Assembly (NCBI GenBank): GCA_031279525.1
Contig: JAITIH010000295.1
Location: 1 to 5,048 of the forward strand
Length of the DNA stretch: 5,048 nt
DNA from: Deltaproteobacteria bacterium
GTDB lineage: Bacteria; Desulfobacterota; Desulfarculia; Adiutricales; Adiutricaceae
Direction: 5' to 3'
In this document: positions 1 to 4,953 of the stretch, in pieces
Layout of the letters: each line of letters begins with the position of its first letter
Position numbering within the stretch: position 1 is the first letter of the stretch
Translations under genes and position numbers: made by a program
The notes under the pieces: model-generated
What the model was told of the DNA's origin: nothing
Databases searched by the model: none
What the model saw: the letters and a program-made list of their open reading frames with translations, nothing else

Positions 1-213
1 CCTTTTAACTTCCTTTAATAAGCTTAGCCCATCTAAGCGGTGCAGCCTTAGCTCGGTTAGGACGAGGTCGAACCTTTCCGCTAAAAACTGGCTCTGGGCC
101 TTTTCCCCGTCCTCGGCTAATTCCACGGCGTGCCCTAAGCGAGTCAGGGCGGTAAAGAGAGCCGAGCGCATGGGCCGATCGCCTTCCGCCACTAAGATGT
201 ATTTCGCTCTCAC
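1..213 (-). CDS. Response regulator, N-terminal receiver domain (partial, cut by window edge), phospho-acceptor Asp replaced by Glu
   Basis: Only the first 71 codons are visible; the gene runs off the left edge. It opens with GTG at 213-211 behind a strong GGAGGTGA at 225-218. The translation follows the receiver (REC) fold: beta-1 YILVAEGDRPMRSAL (residues 5-19), alpha-1, then FDLVLTELRLHRLDGLSLLKEV (48-69 region), which matches the usual xDLVLTDLRMPGMDGLELL pattern. The aligned phospho-acceptor Asp is Glu54 (codon GAG), and the acidic pair that binds Mg2+ reads Glu10-Gly11 instead of Asp-Asp. The receiver is therefore unlikely to be phosphorylated normally. It lies 56 bases downstream of a FlrB/FleS-like kinase gene on the same strand, probably in one operon. 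With sigma-54 promoters nearby, an NtrC-family activator of the FlrC/FleR type is the likeliest full protein. That is inference, because the AAA+ and DNA-binding parts lie outside the window. Confidence 0.85.
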   Translation of the reverse strand, partial: MRAKYILVAEGDRPMRSALFTALTRLGHAVELAEDGEKAQSQFLAERFDLVLTELRLHRLDGLSLLKEVKR

Positions 214-217
214 AAGG

Positions 218-225
218 TCACCTCC
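218..225 (-). promoter_or_regulatory. Ribosome binding site fixing the GTG start of the response regulator
   Basis: On the minus strand this reads GGAGGTGA, nearly a full anti-16S match, and it ends 4 bases before the GTG at 213-211. No ATG precedes the receiver beta-1 strand at a suitable distance, so this site decides the start. The rest of the 214-269 gap between kinase and regulator shows no terminator, which supports co-transcription. Confidence 0.8.
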
Positions 226-269
226 GTCTATTATCGCTGCGTTTTATTCGCCTTCGCCCAAAGCTTAGG

Positions 270-1388
270 TTAGTTTAAGGCCCGTCCGTCCATGGCTCCA
301 GCCGGGGTCGGGATAAAGGGAATGATCACCGCGACCCGGCCGCCTCGCTCGCCGTCGGTGCCCACGATCAACTGGCCCTGGTGGGCTTCGGCGATCCTGA
401 GGCTAACGGGAAGGCCCAGGCCTAAGGGCTGATTTTTAGTGGTGTAGAAGGGATTGAAGACTTTTTTCATGTCATTTAAGGCCACTCCCGGGCCAGTGTC
501 GGTCACGACGACCTCGGCCTGGCCTTTGCGGTTTAGGCTGAATTCCACGCGCAACCGGCCGCCGCGCCTCATGGCCTCGGCCGCGTTTAAAAAGACGTTT
601 AAAAATAGCTGGACCAAAAGGGCCCGGTCGGCCTCGACCACCGCGTCTTTTTGATCGACTAAAACTCCAACGCCATTGGCTTTAAAGACCTCTTTTAAGG
701 CGGAAAGGGCCTCGTCGACGACGTCGGCCAAGTTAACGGGCCTTAATTCCAGAGATAAAGGCTTGGTCATGGACTCGAAGCTAGTCAGGTACTCGTTGAC
801 TTCTCGCACGCTAAATCTAATTTCCTCGATGAGGTCGGCCAGGGTCATTTCGCCGGCCTCGTTCAGCTCCTCGCCTAGGATGGAGGCGCAAAGCTCAATA
901 CCGGCCAAGGGGCCTTTGACTTTCTGGCTAACCGCGTCGGCCATGGCGGCGCTGTCGTCTAACGCGCTCGCGGCGTTGGCCGCCGTGGCGGGAGGGGAAT
1001 TTTTTTCCAGGCCAATGGCGACGAAAACCCCGTCTGCCGAAAACCCGGCTAAGGGCTTAATTTGAAAGGACATTTGAGCTCCGTCGGCGTTTACAACGTA
1101 AACGGCCTGACCTTGGGCCCAGGCGGCGGGGCTATGGGCGGCCTTCGCGAGCTGACGAAGGCCTTCCGGATTCTTTTGGCCTTCTAGGCCTTCTAGGCCC
1201 GAAAGGCCCAACCTTTCGGTGGCTTCTTTATTGGCGAGTATGACCGGCCCTTTGGCCTGAAAAACTAAAACGGGCGAGGGCATTTGATCGAAAAGCGTCA
1301 TCCAAAATTCGGGCGGCCACTCCATGGCCGGCCACAACCGGTAACTTACGGTTGGCGTGAGGCTTGAGTCGGCGTCAAAATATGGCAT
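270..1388 (-). CDS. PAS-domain sensor histidine-kinase-like protein, FlrB/FleS type, lacking the phospho-accepting His
   Basis: This is a 372-residue soluble protein with no membrane segment, as expected for cytosolic flagellar kinases of the FlrB/FleS type. A PAS domain spans about residues 33-130 (FDQMPSPVLVFQAKGPVILA at its start). A low-complexity Ala-rich linker follows (132-150), then the dimerisation domain (about 148-220), with GPLAGIELCASILGEEL resembling the PLGSIELFASLL segment of this family. The ATPase domain is intact: N-box LNVFLNAAEAM (263-273), G1 DTGPGV (297-302), F-box VFNPFYTTK (310-318) and G2 LGLGLPVS (322-329). The H-box reads VSQKVKGPL (153-161), so the His of HEIRNPL is Gln155 (codon CAG at 926-924) and the following Glu is Lys156. 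No His occurs between residues 86 and 335. The ATG has AAGGA 7 bases upstream. It precedes the regulator gene and has its own sigma-54 promoter. ATP binding is plausible; autophosphorylation on His is not. Confidence 0.9.
   Translation of the reverse strand: MPYFDADSSLTPTVSYRLWPAMEWPPEFWMTLFDQMPSPVLVFQAKGPVILANKEATERLGLSGLEGLEGQKNPEGLRQLAKAAHSPAAWAQGQAVYVVNADGAQMSFQIKPLAGFSADGVFVAIGLEKNSPPATAANAASALDDSAAMADAVSQKVKGPLAGIELCASILGEELNEAGEMTLADLIEEIRFSVREVNEYLTSFESMTKPLSLELRPVNLADVVDEALSALKEVFKANGVGVLVDQKDAVVEADRALLVQLFLNVFLNAAEAMRRGGRLRVEFSLNRKGQAEVVVTDTGPGVALNDMKKVFNPFYTTKNQPLGLGLPVSLRIAEAHQGQLIVGTDGERGGRVAVIIPFIPTPAGAMDGRALN
1178..1199. repeat. Short in-frame tandem repeat in the PAS region of the sensor gene
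   Basis: The 9-base unit GGCCTTCTA occurs twice in tandem and is followed by a further GGCC. On the coding (minus) strand it yields the peptide LEGLEG (residues 65-70), in a loop-like stretch of the PAS domain. The unit length is a multiple of three, so slippage would add or remove three residues without breaking the frame. Confidence 0.7.
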
Positions 1389-1430
1389 GTTTAAATCCTT
1401 TCGGGAAAAAAGCTTCGTCGAAAACGTTTA

Positions 1431-1448
1431 AAGCAAGATGGGCGCCAA
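1431..1448 (-). promoter_or_regulatory. Sigma-54 (-24/-12) promoter for the sensor/regulator pair
   Basis: On the minus strand this reads TTGGCGCCCATCTTGCTT, with the invariant GG and GC separated by exactly 10 bases as sigma-54 requires. The predicted transcription start is near 1421, giving a leader of about 33 bases that contains the AAGGA ribosome binding site at 1400-1396. The core TTGGC-N7-TTGCTT is identical in form to the promoters before flgF and near 4910. If the partner regulator is a sigma-54 activator, the pair could control its own synthesis. Confidence 0.75.
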
Positions 1449-1471
1449 TAAAAAAACGCTGTAAAATCACA

Positions 1472-1485
1472 ATGTTATCAAACAT
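1472..1485. promoter_or_regulatory. Inverted repeat ATGTT-N4-AACAT, possible operator
   Basis: A perfect 5-base inverted repeat (ATGTT-ATCA-AACAT) centred about 58 bases upstream of the predicted start of the sensor/regulator transcript. It could be a regulator binding site, but repeats this short arise by chance in AT-rich DNA, and the same sequence is not present at the other two sigma-54 promoters. Confidence 0.25.
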
Positions 1486-1741
1486 AAGCCAAATATTTGA
1501 CGGATCGCCCTAATTCCCTTGAGAAAAATTTGCCGCTTTCTCGGAGCTTAGGCCGATTCCTTTTGGCTCTTTGGCCTTGGCCTTAGCCTTAGGCCTGGTT
1601 GGACGGATGGCTAAGGTCGGCTCTCGGGACGCGGCGATAGGGAAAAAATTGAGGGAAGGCTACCTTTTAAGCGGGAGGGGGATTTAAGGCTATATTAAAG
1701 GATAGGGGCGAAGAGGGGCTTAGACGAGGGCGAGGCCAGGC

Positions 1742-1756
1742 TATGAATGACTCATA
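1742..1756. promoter_or_regulatory. Inverted repeat TATGA-N5-TCATA, candidate upstream activator site for flgF
   Basis: A perfect 5-base inverted repeat (TATGA-ATGAC-TCATA) centred about 99 bases upstream of the predicted flgF transcription start. Enhancer sites of NtrC-family activators commonly lie 80-150 bases upstream, so the position fits. The assignment rests only on symmetry and spacing. Confidence 0.3.
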
Positions 1757-1770
1757 AATTACTTAAGGTT

Positions 1771-1791
1771 GGCCTCATAAAGGCCTTTTTT
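1771..1791 (+). terminator. Hairpin with T run, intrinsic-terminator-like, upstream of flgF
   Basis: GGCCT (1771-1775) pairs with AGGCC (1781-1785) across a CATAA loop and is followed directly by six T and more A/T. The 5-bp stem is short but four of its five pairs are G-C, and the T run is good. It reads in the plus direction only. No gene lies upstream on that strand within the intergenic region, so it would end either a small RNA or antisense transcription, insulating the flgF promoter 30 bases downstream. Confidence 0.45.
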
Positions 1792-1820
1792 ATTATATAC
1801 CTAAGGGACCAGCCGGAAGT

Positions 1821-1838
1821 TTGGCCTCTAACTTGCTT
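1821..1838 (+). promoter_or_regulatory. Sigma-54 (-24/-12) promoter for flgF-flgG-flgA
   Basis: TTGGCCTCTAACTTGCTT has GG at 1823-1824 and GC at 1835-1836, exactly 10 bases apart, and both boxes match the TTGGCAC/TTGCW consensus well. The predicted start is near 1848, leaving a leader of only about 13 bases that consists mainly of the GGAGGTGA ribosome binding site. Sigma-54 control is the usual arrangement for rod and hook genes in polar flagellates. Confidence 0.8.
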
Positions 1839-1849
1839 ACCTCGATGTC

Positions 1850-1857
1850 GGAGGTGA
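1850..1857 (+). promoter_or_regulatory. Ribosome binding site of flgF
   Basis: GGAGGTGA ends 3 bases before the ATG at 1861, giving normal spacing from its GGAGG core. The same octamer serves the response regulator gene. It fixes the flgF start, which matters because the N-terminus of this FlgF is unusual. Confidence 0.8.
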
Positions 1858-1860
1858 AAC

Positions 1861-2568
1861 ATGTTCGTCGGACCATACCCCTATCATTCCAGCAACACCT
1901 ATCTCGGCATGATGGCCCAGGAAGAAAGGATGCATTTGGCTTCCAATAACATGGCCAACGTCAACACCGCCGGCTATAAAAAGGACGTGCCCATTTTTGA
2001 GGGCTACGTGGTCAAGCAGTCCAAGACTTACTTTGGCCAAGGGCCATTTAAGCTCACGGAAAACGATCTGGACATGGCCTTGGACGGGCCAGGGTTTTTC
2101 CAGATTGAGACTCCCAACGGCGTACGCTACAGCCGCAATGGCGTCTTCAACGTCAACAGCGCCGGCGAGATCGTCACCGCCGACGGCTACGCCCTAGTGG
2201 GGGCGGGAGTCGTGCCCGAGGGGACCTTAAAAGTCATCATTGAGCCCGAGGGCCGGGTCCAGGCCGTGAACGTCGACTTAGAGTCCGAGGTCATCGGTCA
2301 GATCGAGCTGGTGGAGTTTGAGGACCCCAACGAGCTCATTAAGGAAGGTTACGATTTTTACGTGCCCAAGTCCCCGGACTTCGTACCCGAGGCTGCGACC
2401 CAGACTCGGATTGAGCAGGGGTTTTTGGAAATGTCCAACGTTAACCCCGTCAACGAGTCGGTGGAGCTGATCGACCTATACCGGGTTTACGAGGCCCTCC
2501 AGAAAATCGTCCACACTAAGCAGGAAATGGACCAGAAGGCCACCGGGGAACTGGGCAAGCTGACCTAA
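1861..2568 (+). CDS. flgF: Flagellar basal-body rod protein FlgF
   Basis: A 235-residue axial rod protein forming part of the proximal rod, exported by the flagellar type III apparatus, so no cleaved signal peptide is expected or seen. The N-terminal rod motif is ASNNMANVNTAGYKKD (27-42). The central FlgE/F/G-like region includes DMALDGPGFFQIETPNGVRY (71-90) and SRNGVFNVNSAGEIVTADGY (91-110). The C-terminal motif is QGFLEMSNVNPVNESVELI (186-204) followed by LYRVYEALQKIVHTKQEMDQ (206-225), typical of FlgF. It is slightly shorter than the common 240-260 residues. The first residues (MFVGPYPYHSSNTYLGMM) lack the SLYTAATGM-like opening of many rod proteins. Assignment as FlgF rather than a second FlgG rests on its place directly before flgG, its shorter length and its C-terminal sequence. 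It is the first gene of the operon behind a sigma-54 promoter. Confidence 0.93.
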   Translation: MFVGPYPYHSSNTYLGMMAQEERMHLASNNMANVNTAGYKKDVPIFEGYVVKQSKTYFGQGPFKLTENDLDMALDGPGFFQIETPNGVRYSRNGVFNVNSAGEIVTADGYALVGAGVVPEGTLKVIIEPEGRVQAVNVDLESEVIGQIELVEFEDPNELIKEGYDFYVPKSPDFVPEAATQTRIEQGFLEMSNVNPVNESVELIDLYRVYEALQKIVHTKQEMDQKATGELGKLT

Positions 2569-2655
2569 AATCACAAAGCTTGGCTGGTATAAGCCTTAGC
2601 CTATCCAACGCCATACGCTTCGACGCGATCGTTTCGAAATAATTGAGGCCCTATC

Positions 2656-3438
2656 ATGATGCGTTCTCTTTACACCGCGGCCACGGGCATGATCGCCCAA
2701 CAAACCCATCTGGACGTTATCGCCCACAACCTGGCCAACGTCAACACCACTGGCTTTAAGAAAAACCGGGCCGAGTTTCAGGATCTTATCTACCAAACCC
2801 ACAAGTTCGCCGGCACCGAGACGATTGGCGGGCAGCAGATCCCGGTTGGGGTGCAGGTCGGATTGGGCACCAAAGTCAACACCACGGCCAAGATCCACAC
2901 CCAAGGCGACTACGTGAAGACCGACAGCCCTCTGGACACGGCCATTGAGGGCGAGGGCTATTACCGGGTACTGCGTAATGGCGAGCTTTATTACACCCGC
3001 GACGGCGCGTTTAAGCTCAACAGCGATGGGGTCCTGGTTAGCCAGGATGGCAATCCCGTTGACCCTGAGTTTACCGTCCCGGCCGAGGCCGTGCACATTG
3101 AAATCGACTCGGCCGGCTTTATCGCCGCCTTGAACCAAAGGGGCGAAATTATGGTCCAGGGCCGGTTCACTTTGTCCAGGTTCATAAATCCTCCCGGATT
3201 ATTCAGTTTGGGTTATAATATATACCAGCCAACTGAGGCTTCCGGGCCGGCTATCGACGGCAACCCTGGAGAAGAGGGTTTTGGGACCATCGCCCATGGC
3301 TTTTTGGAACTGTCCAACGTGGAGGTGGTCATGGAAATGGTCGAGATGATCACGGCCCAGAGAGCTTACGAGATGAACTCCAAGGCTATCACCACTTCCG
3401 ACGAAATGTTGGCTATAGCTAATAACTTAAAGAGGTAG
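2656..3438 (+). CDS. flgG: Flagellar basal-body distal rod protein FlgG
   Basis: A 260-residue distal rod subunit, the same length as Escherichia coli FlgG. It forms the drive shaft passing through the P and L rings. The start MMRSLYTAATGM is canonical, followed by the rod motif VIAHNLANVNTTGFKKNRAE (21-40), FQDLIYQT (41-48), the central AIEGEGYYRVLRNGELYYTR (96-115), and the C-terminal GFLELSNVEVVMEMVEMITA (215-234) and QRAYEMNSKAITTSDEML (235-252). Two ATG codons stand in tandem (2656 and 2659); GAGG at 2645-2648 suits the first. It lies 87 bases after flgF with no clear promoter or terminator between, so it is probably co-transcribed. One small departure is Glu223 where many FlgG proteins have Asn in the SNVNVV motif. 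Confidence 0.97.
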   Translation: MMRSLYTAATGMIAQQTHLDVIAHNLANVNTTGFKKNRAEFQDLIYQTHKFAGTETIGGQQIPVGVQVGLGTKVNTTAKIHTQGDYVKTDSPLDTAIEGEGYYRVLRNGELYYTRDGAFKLNSDGVLVSQDGNPVDPEFTVPAEAVHIEIDSAGFIAALNQRGEIMVQGRFTLSRFINPPGLFSLGYNIYQPTEASGPAIDGNPGEEGFGTIAHGFLELSNVEVVMEMVEMITAQRAYEMNSKAITTSDEMLAIANNLKR

Positions 3439-3490
3439 TCTTGTTTTTTAGTTTGTTTATTTAACTAAATGACCAAAACGCATATAATTT

Positions 3491-4477
3491 ATGATCCTTT
3501 CTTGGCAAAAAACTTTCCCCGTCTTTCTCGGCCTAACCGTTATTATATGGGCTCTGGCCTTATCGCCGGCCCAAGCTGGGGTCAACGTGATCTTCCCGTC
3601 GGAGAACACGGTGGAAGGCGAGAGGATCATCTTAGGGGACGTGGCCACGGTGGCCCCGGATTCGCCGGAGGACCAAAAGTTGGCCGACCTTTTGGCCTCT
3701 TTGGATCTGGGCCAGGCCCCAGGGCCAGGCCGGAGGATTACCCTCCGCCGCCAGATCCTAGAGCAAAGGATCGCCTCTTCCGGGGCCCCCTTATCTGAGG
3801 CCCGCTTCAGCCTCCCGGCTGAAGTGACGCTTTACGGCGGGGGCCAAAGTTCCAGGGAGTCCCAAGTCAGGACGATAGTTCAGAATTATTTGGCCAAAAC
3901 CGAGCCCTACGTCTCTGGCCATTACGATCTGGTCAGCCTGACCTCGGCCAAGCCGCCAACGTTGCCCAATGGCCAGGTGGAGTATCGGTTTGTCTCTTTG
4001 CCCTCTTCCAATCCTGGTTTTCTCACGGGAACCATTTTTTTCTCCGTCGATGGCCGAGACGCCGCCCGGCTCCGGATTACAGCCCAGATCGACTTGAGGA
4101 TGCCCGCCTTGGTGGCCGCCCGGGATCTGCCGCGGGGCCAAATCTTGGCCGAAGGGGACCTGGCCGAGAGCCAAGTAGCCTACAGCCAGTCCAAAGGAGC
4201 CTTAAAAGAGACTAGCCAGGCCGTGGGCCAGACGCTTAGAGTCAGCTTAAGAGCCGGCGCGCCGGTGCGGGATCGGGATCTGGTCCAAACATCCATGGTT
4301 AAGAAAGGGGAGACGGTGACCATCGTCGCCCAAAGCGGCGGGCTGAAGGTCACGGCATTAGGCCAGGCCAGGCAGGACGGGGCCTTAGGCCAGACTATCT
4401 CGGTGATAAACCAAGACAGCAAAAAAACCATTTCGGCCAAGGTCATTGGCCCGGGCCAGGTGGAAGTGGCCTTTTGA
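3491..4477 (+). CDS. flgA: Flagellar P-ring assembly chaperone FlgA
   Basis: A 328-residue exported protein that assists FlgI polymerisation into the P ring in the periplasm. A Sec signal peptide is visible: Lys7, hydrophobic core FPVFLGLTVIIWALAL (9-24) and a likely cleavage after AQA (27-29). An N-terminal domain with VEGERIILGDVATVAP (41-56) is followed by the SAF-like segment MPALVAARDLPRGQILAEGD (204-223) to about 264, and the FlgA chaperone tail with VKKGETVTIVAQSGGLKVTA (270-289) and KTISAKVIGPGQVEV (312-326). It is much longer than the 219-residue enterobacterial FlgA because of the N-terminal extension, a form common in deltaproteobacteria. The ATG at 3491 is the first start after an in-frame TAA at 3485, and no Shine-Dalgarno is visible in the AT-rich 52-base gap after flgG. 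A TATAAT at 3483-3488 is too close to the ATG to drive the full gene. Confidence 0.92.
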   Translation: MILSWQKTFPVFLGLTVIIWALALSPAQAGVNVIFPSENTVEGERIILGDVATVAPDSPEDQKLADLLASLDLGQAPGPGRRITLRRQILEQRIASSGAPLSEARFSLPAEVTLYGGGQSSRESQVRTIVQNYLAKTEPYVSGHYDLVSLTSAKPPTLPNGQVEYRFVSLPSSNPGFLTGTIFFSVDGRDAARLRITAQIDLRMPALVAARDLPRGQILAEGDLAESQVAYSQSKGALKETSQAVGQTLRVSLRAGAPVRDRDLVQTSMVKKGETVTIVAQSGGLKVTALGQARQDGALGQTISVINQDSKKTISAKVIGPGQVEVAF

Positions 4478-4482
4478 TCTGT

Positions 4483-4516
4483 GCCGCGCTCCTCAGGCGG
4501 CTAGCTCGGCCTAGCC
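4483..4516 (+). other. Two overlapping hairpins just after the flgA stop
   Basis: GCCGC (4483-4487) can pair with GCGGC (4497-4501), and GGCTAG (4499-4504) can pair with CTAGCC (4511-4516). The two stems share bases 4499-4501, so they compete. Neither is followed by a T run, so they do not form a standard intrinsic terminator; they may protect the 3' end of the flgFGA transcript or precede factor-dependent termination. Confidence 0.4.
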
Positions 4517-4797
4517 TGGTCTGCGACTTCTAGCGCCTAACCATCAAGCCAATAAAATATAACCAATTGAATTTAATTAGATTTTTGGTCAGAAACTGGC
4601 GAGGCCGGTTTTTGGATACGAAAGAGCCCAGAAGTTTTTGGACAAAAATGGCCAAACCCTAAAATTTTGGTAGACGTAAACTAATCAAGAAAAAAAAGGG
4701 GTGGACACGAATTTCACATCGAACGGTTTAAATAATTATTAGTTTTATAAAATTTAGACATATATAAAAAAAAGCTTATTTTTTACAAAAATTATTA

Positions 4798-4819
4798 GGG
4801 GCCGAGGCTCAACGGCCCC
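4798..4819 (-). terminator. Strong GC hairpin, terminator-like on the minus strand
   Basis: GGGGCCG (4798-4804) pairs perfectly with CGGCCCC (4813-4819) across an 8-base loop. Read on the minus strand it is followed by TAATAATTTTTG, a broken T-rich tract; on the plus strand it is followed by GC-rich sequence. It could stop leftward transcripts, but no minus-strand gene is visible between it and the right edge. Confidence 0.35.
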
Positions 4820-4909
4820 AGGGCCCTATCCAGGGCGATTTTAAGTTACTAACGATTAACTAATTGAAATTAATATTATTTTTTTAAAAAATTCGGGGTT
4901 AGGGCCATG

Positions 4910-4927
4910 TTGGCCCGACATTTGCTT
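4910..4927 (+). promoter_or_regulatory. Sigma-54 (-24/-12) promoter pointing out of the window
   Basis: TTGGCCCGACATTTGCTT has GG at 4912-4913 and GC at 4924-4925, exactly 10 bases apart, with the same TTGGC-N7-TTGCTT form as the promoters before flgF and before the sensor gene. The predicted start is near 4937. The target gene begins beyond 5048, because no start codon with an open frame to the edge is seen after the promoter. A further flagellar gene is the likely target by context. Confidence 0.65.
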
Positions 4928-4940
4928 TAGACTCAGGCAA

Positions 4941-4953
4941 GCGCGAATCGCGC
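4941..4953. repeat. Palindrome GCGCGA-A-TCGCGC at the predicted 5' end of a transcript
   Basis: A perfect 6-base inverted repeat around one central base, located about 4 bases after the predicted start of the rightward sigma-54 transcript. As RNA it could fold into a 5-bp GC stem (GCGCG-AAT-CGCGC) that would shield the 5' end; as DNA it could be an operator. A second weaker hairpin (TAGTT-TTT-AACTA, 5003-5015) lies further along the same leader. Confidence 0.45.

Larger units (their letters stand above)
1389..1860. other. 472-base divergent intergenic region between the sensor/regulator pair and flgFGA
   Basis: No convincing gene is seen. It contains a sigma-54 promoter at each end, facing outward (1448-1431 leftward, 1821-1838 rightward), two short inverted repeats that could be activator sites (1472-1485, 1742-1756), and a hairpin followed by a T run (1771-1791). 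The middle (about 1545-1600) is a repetitive GGCCTT/TTAGCC-rich stretch. The only open frame of note (1523-1685, plus) has a single ATG, at 1607, leaving 26 codons without a clear ribosome binding site. The length exceeds what two promoters need, which leaves room for enhancer sites or a small RNA. Confidence 0.7.

Noticed and set aside
676..1065. 129-codon open frame on the plus strand opposite the sensor gene
   Set aside because: It lies antisense to well-conserved kinase sequence, resembles no family I recognise, and has no ribosome binding site I can see; it is a by-product of the GC-rich codons on the other strand.
1545..1560. GGCCGATTCC as a flagellar sigma-28 -10 element
   Set aside because: No TAAA-like -35 box lies 15 bases upstream.
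1607..1687. Possible 26-codon peptide (MAKVGSRDAAIGKKL...) in the intergenic region
   Set aside because: There is no clear Shine-Dalgarno, it is very short, and no family is recognised. The frame is open further upstream from 1523 but lacks an ATG there.
1769..1797. TTGGCC-N17-ATTATA as a sigma-70 promoter before flgF
   Set aside because: The -35 match is poor, the element overlaps the terminator-like hairpin, and a much better sigma-54 promoter sits closer to flgF.
1462..2576. Eleven-base direct repeat TAAAATCACAA at 1462-1472 and 2566-2576
   Set aside because: A few matches of this length are expected by chance in a 5-kb window, and one copy overlaps the flgF stop codon.
2596..3138. 180-codon minus-strand open frame opposite flgG
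   Set aside because: flgG is unmistakable on the plus strand over the same bases; the antisense frame shows no recognisable motif.
3469..3798. Alternative plus-strand frame starting before flgA and overlapping it
   Set aside because: Its product is Gly/Pro/Arg-rich and resembles no family, while the overlapping frame from 3491 gives a signal peptide and complete FlgA.
4590..4607. TTTGGTCAGAAACTGGCGA as another sigma-54 promoter
   Set aside because: The GG-N10-GC spacing is right but the -12 box is CTGGC instead of TTGC, and GG-N10-GC alone is common by chance here.
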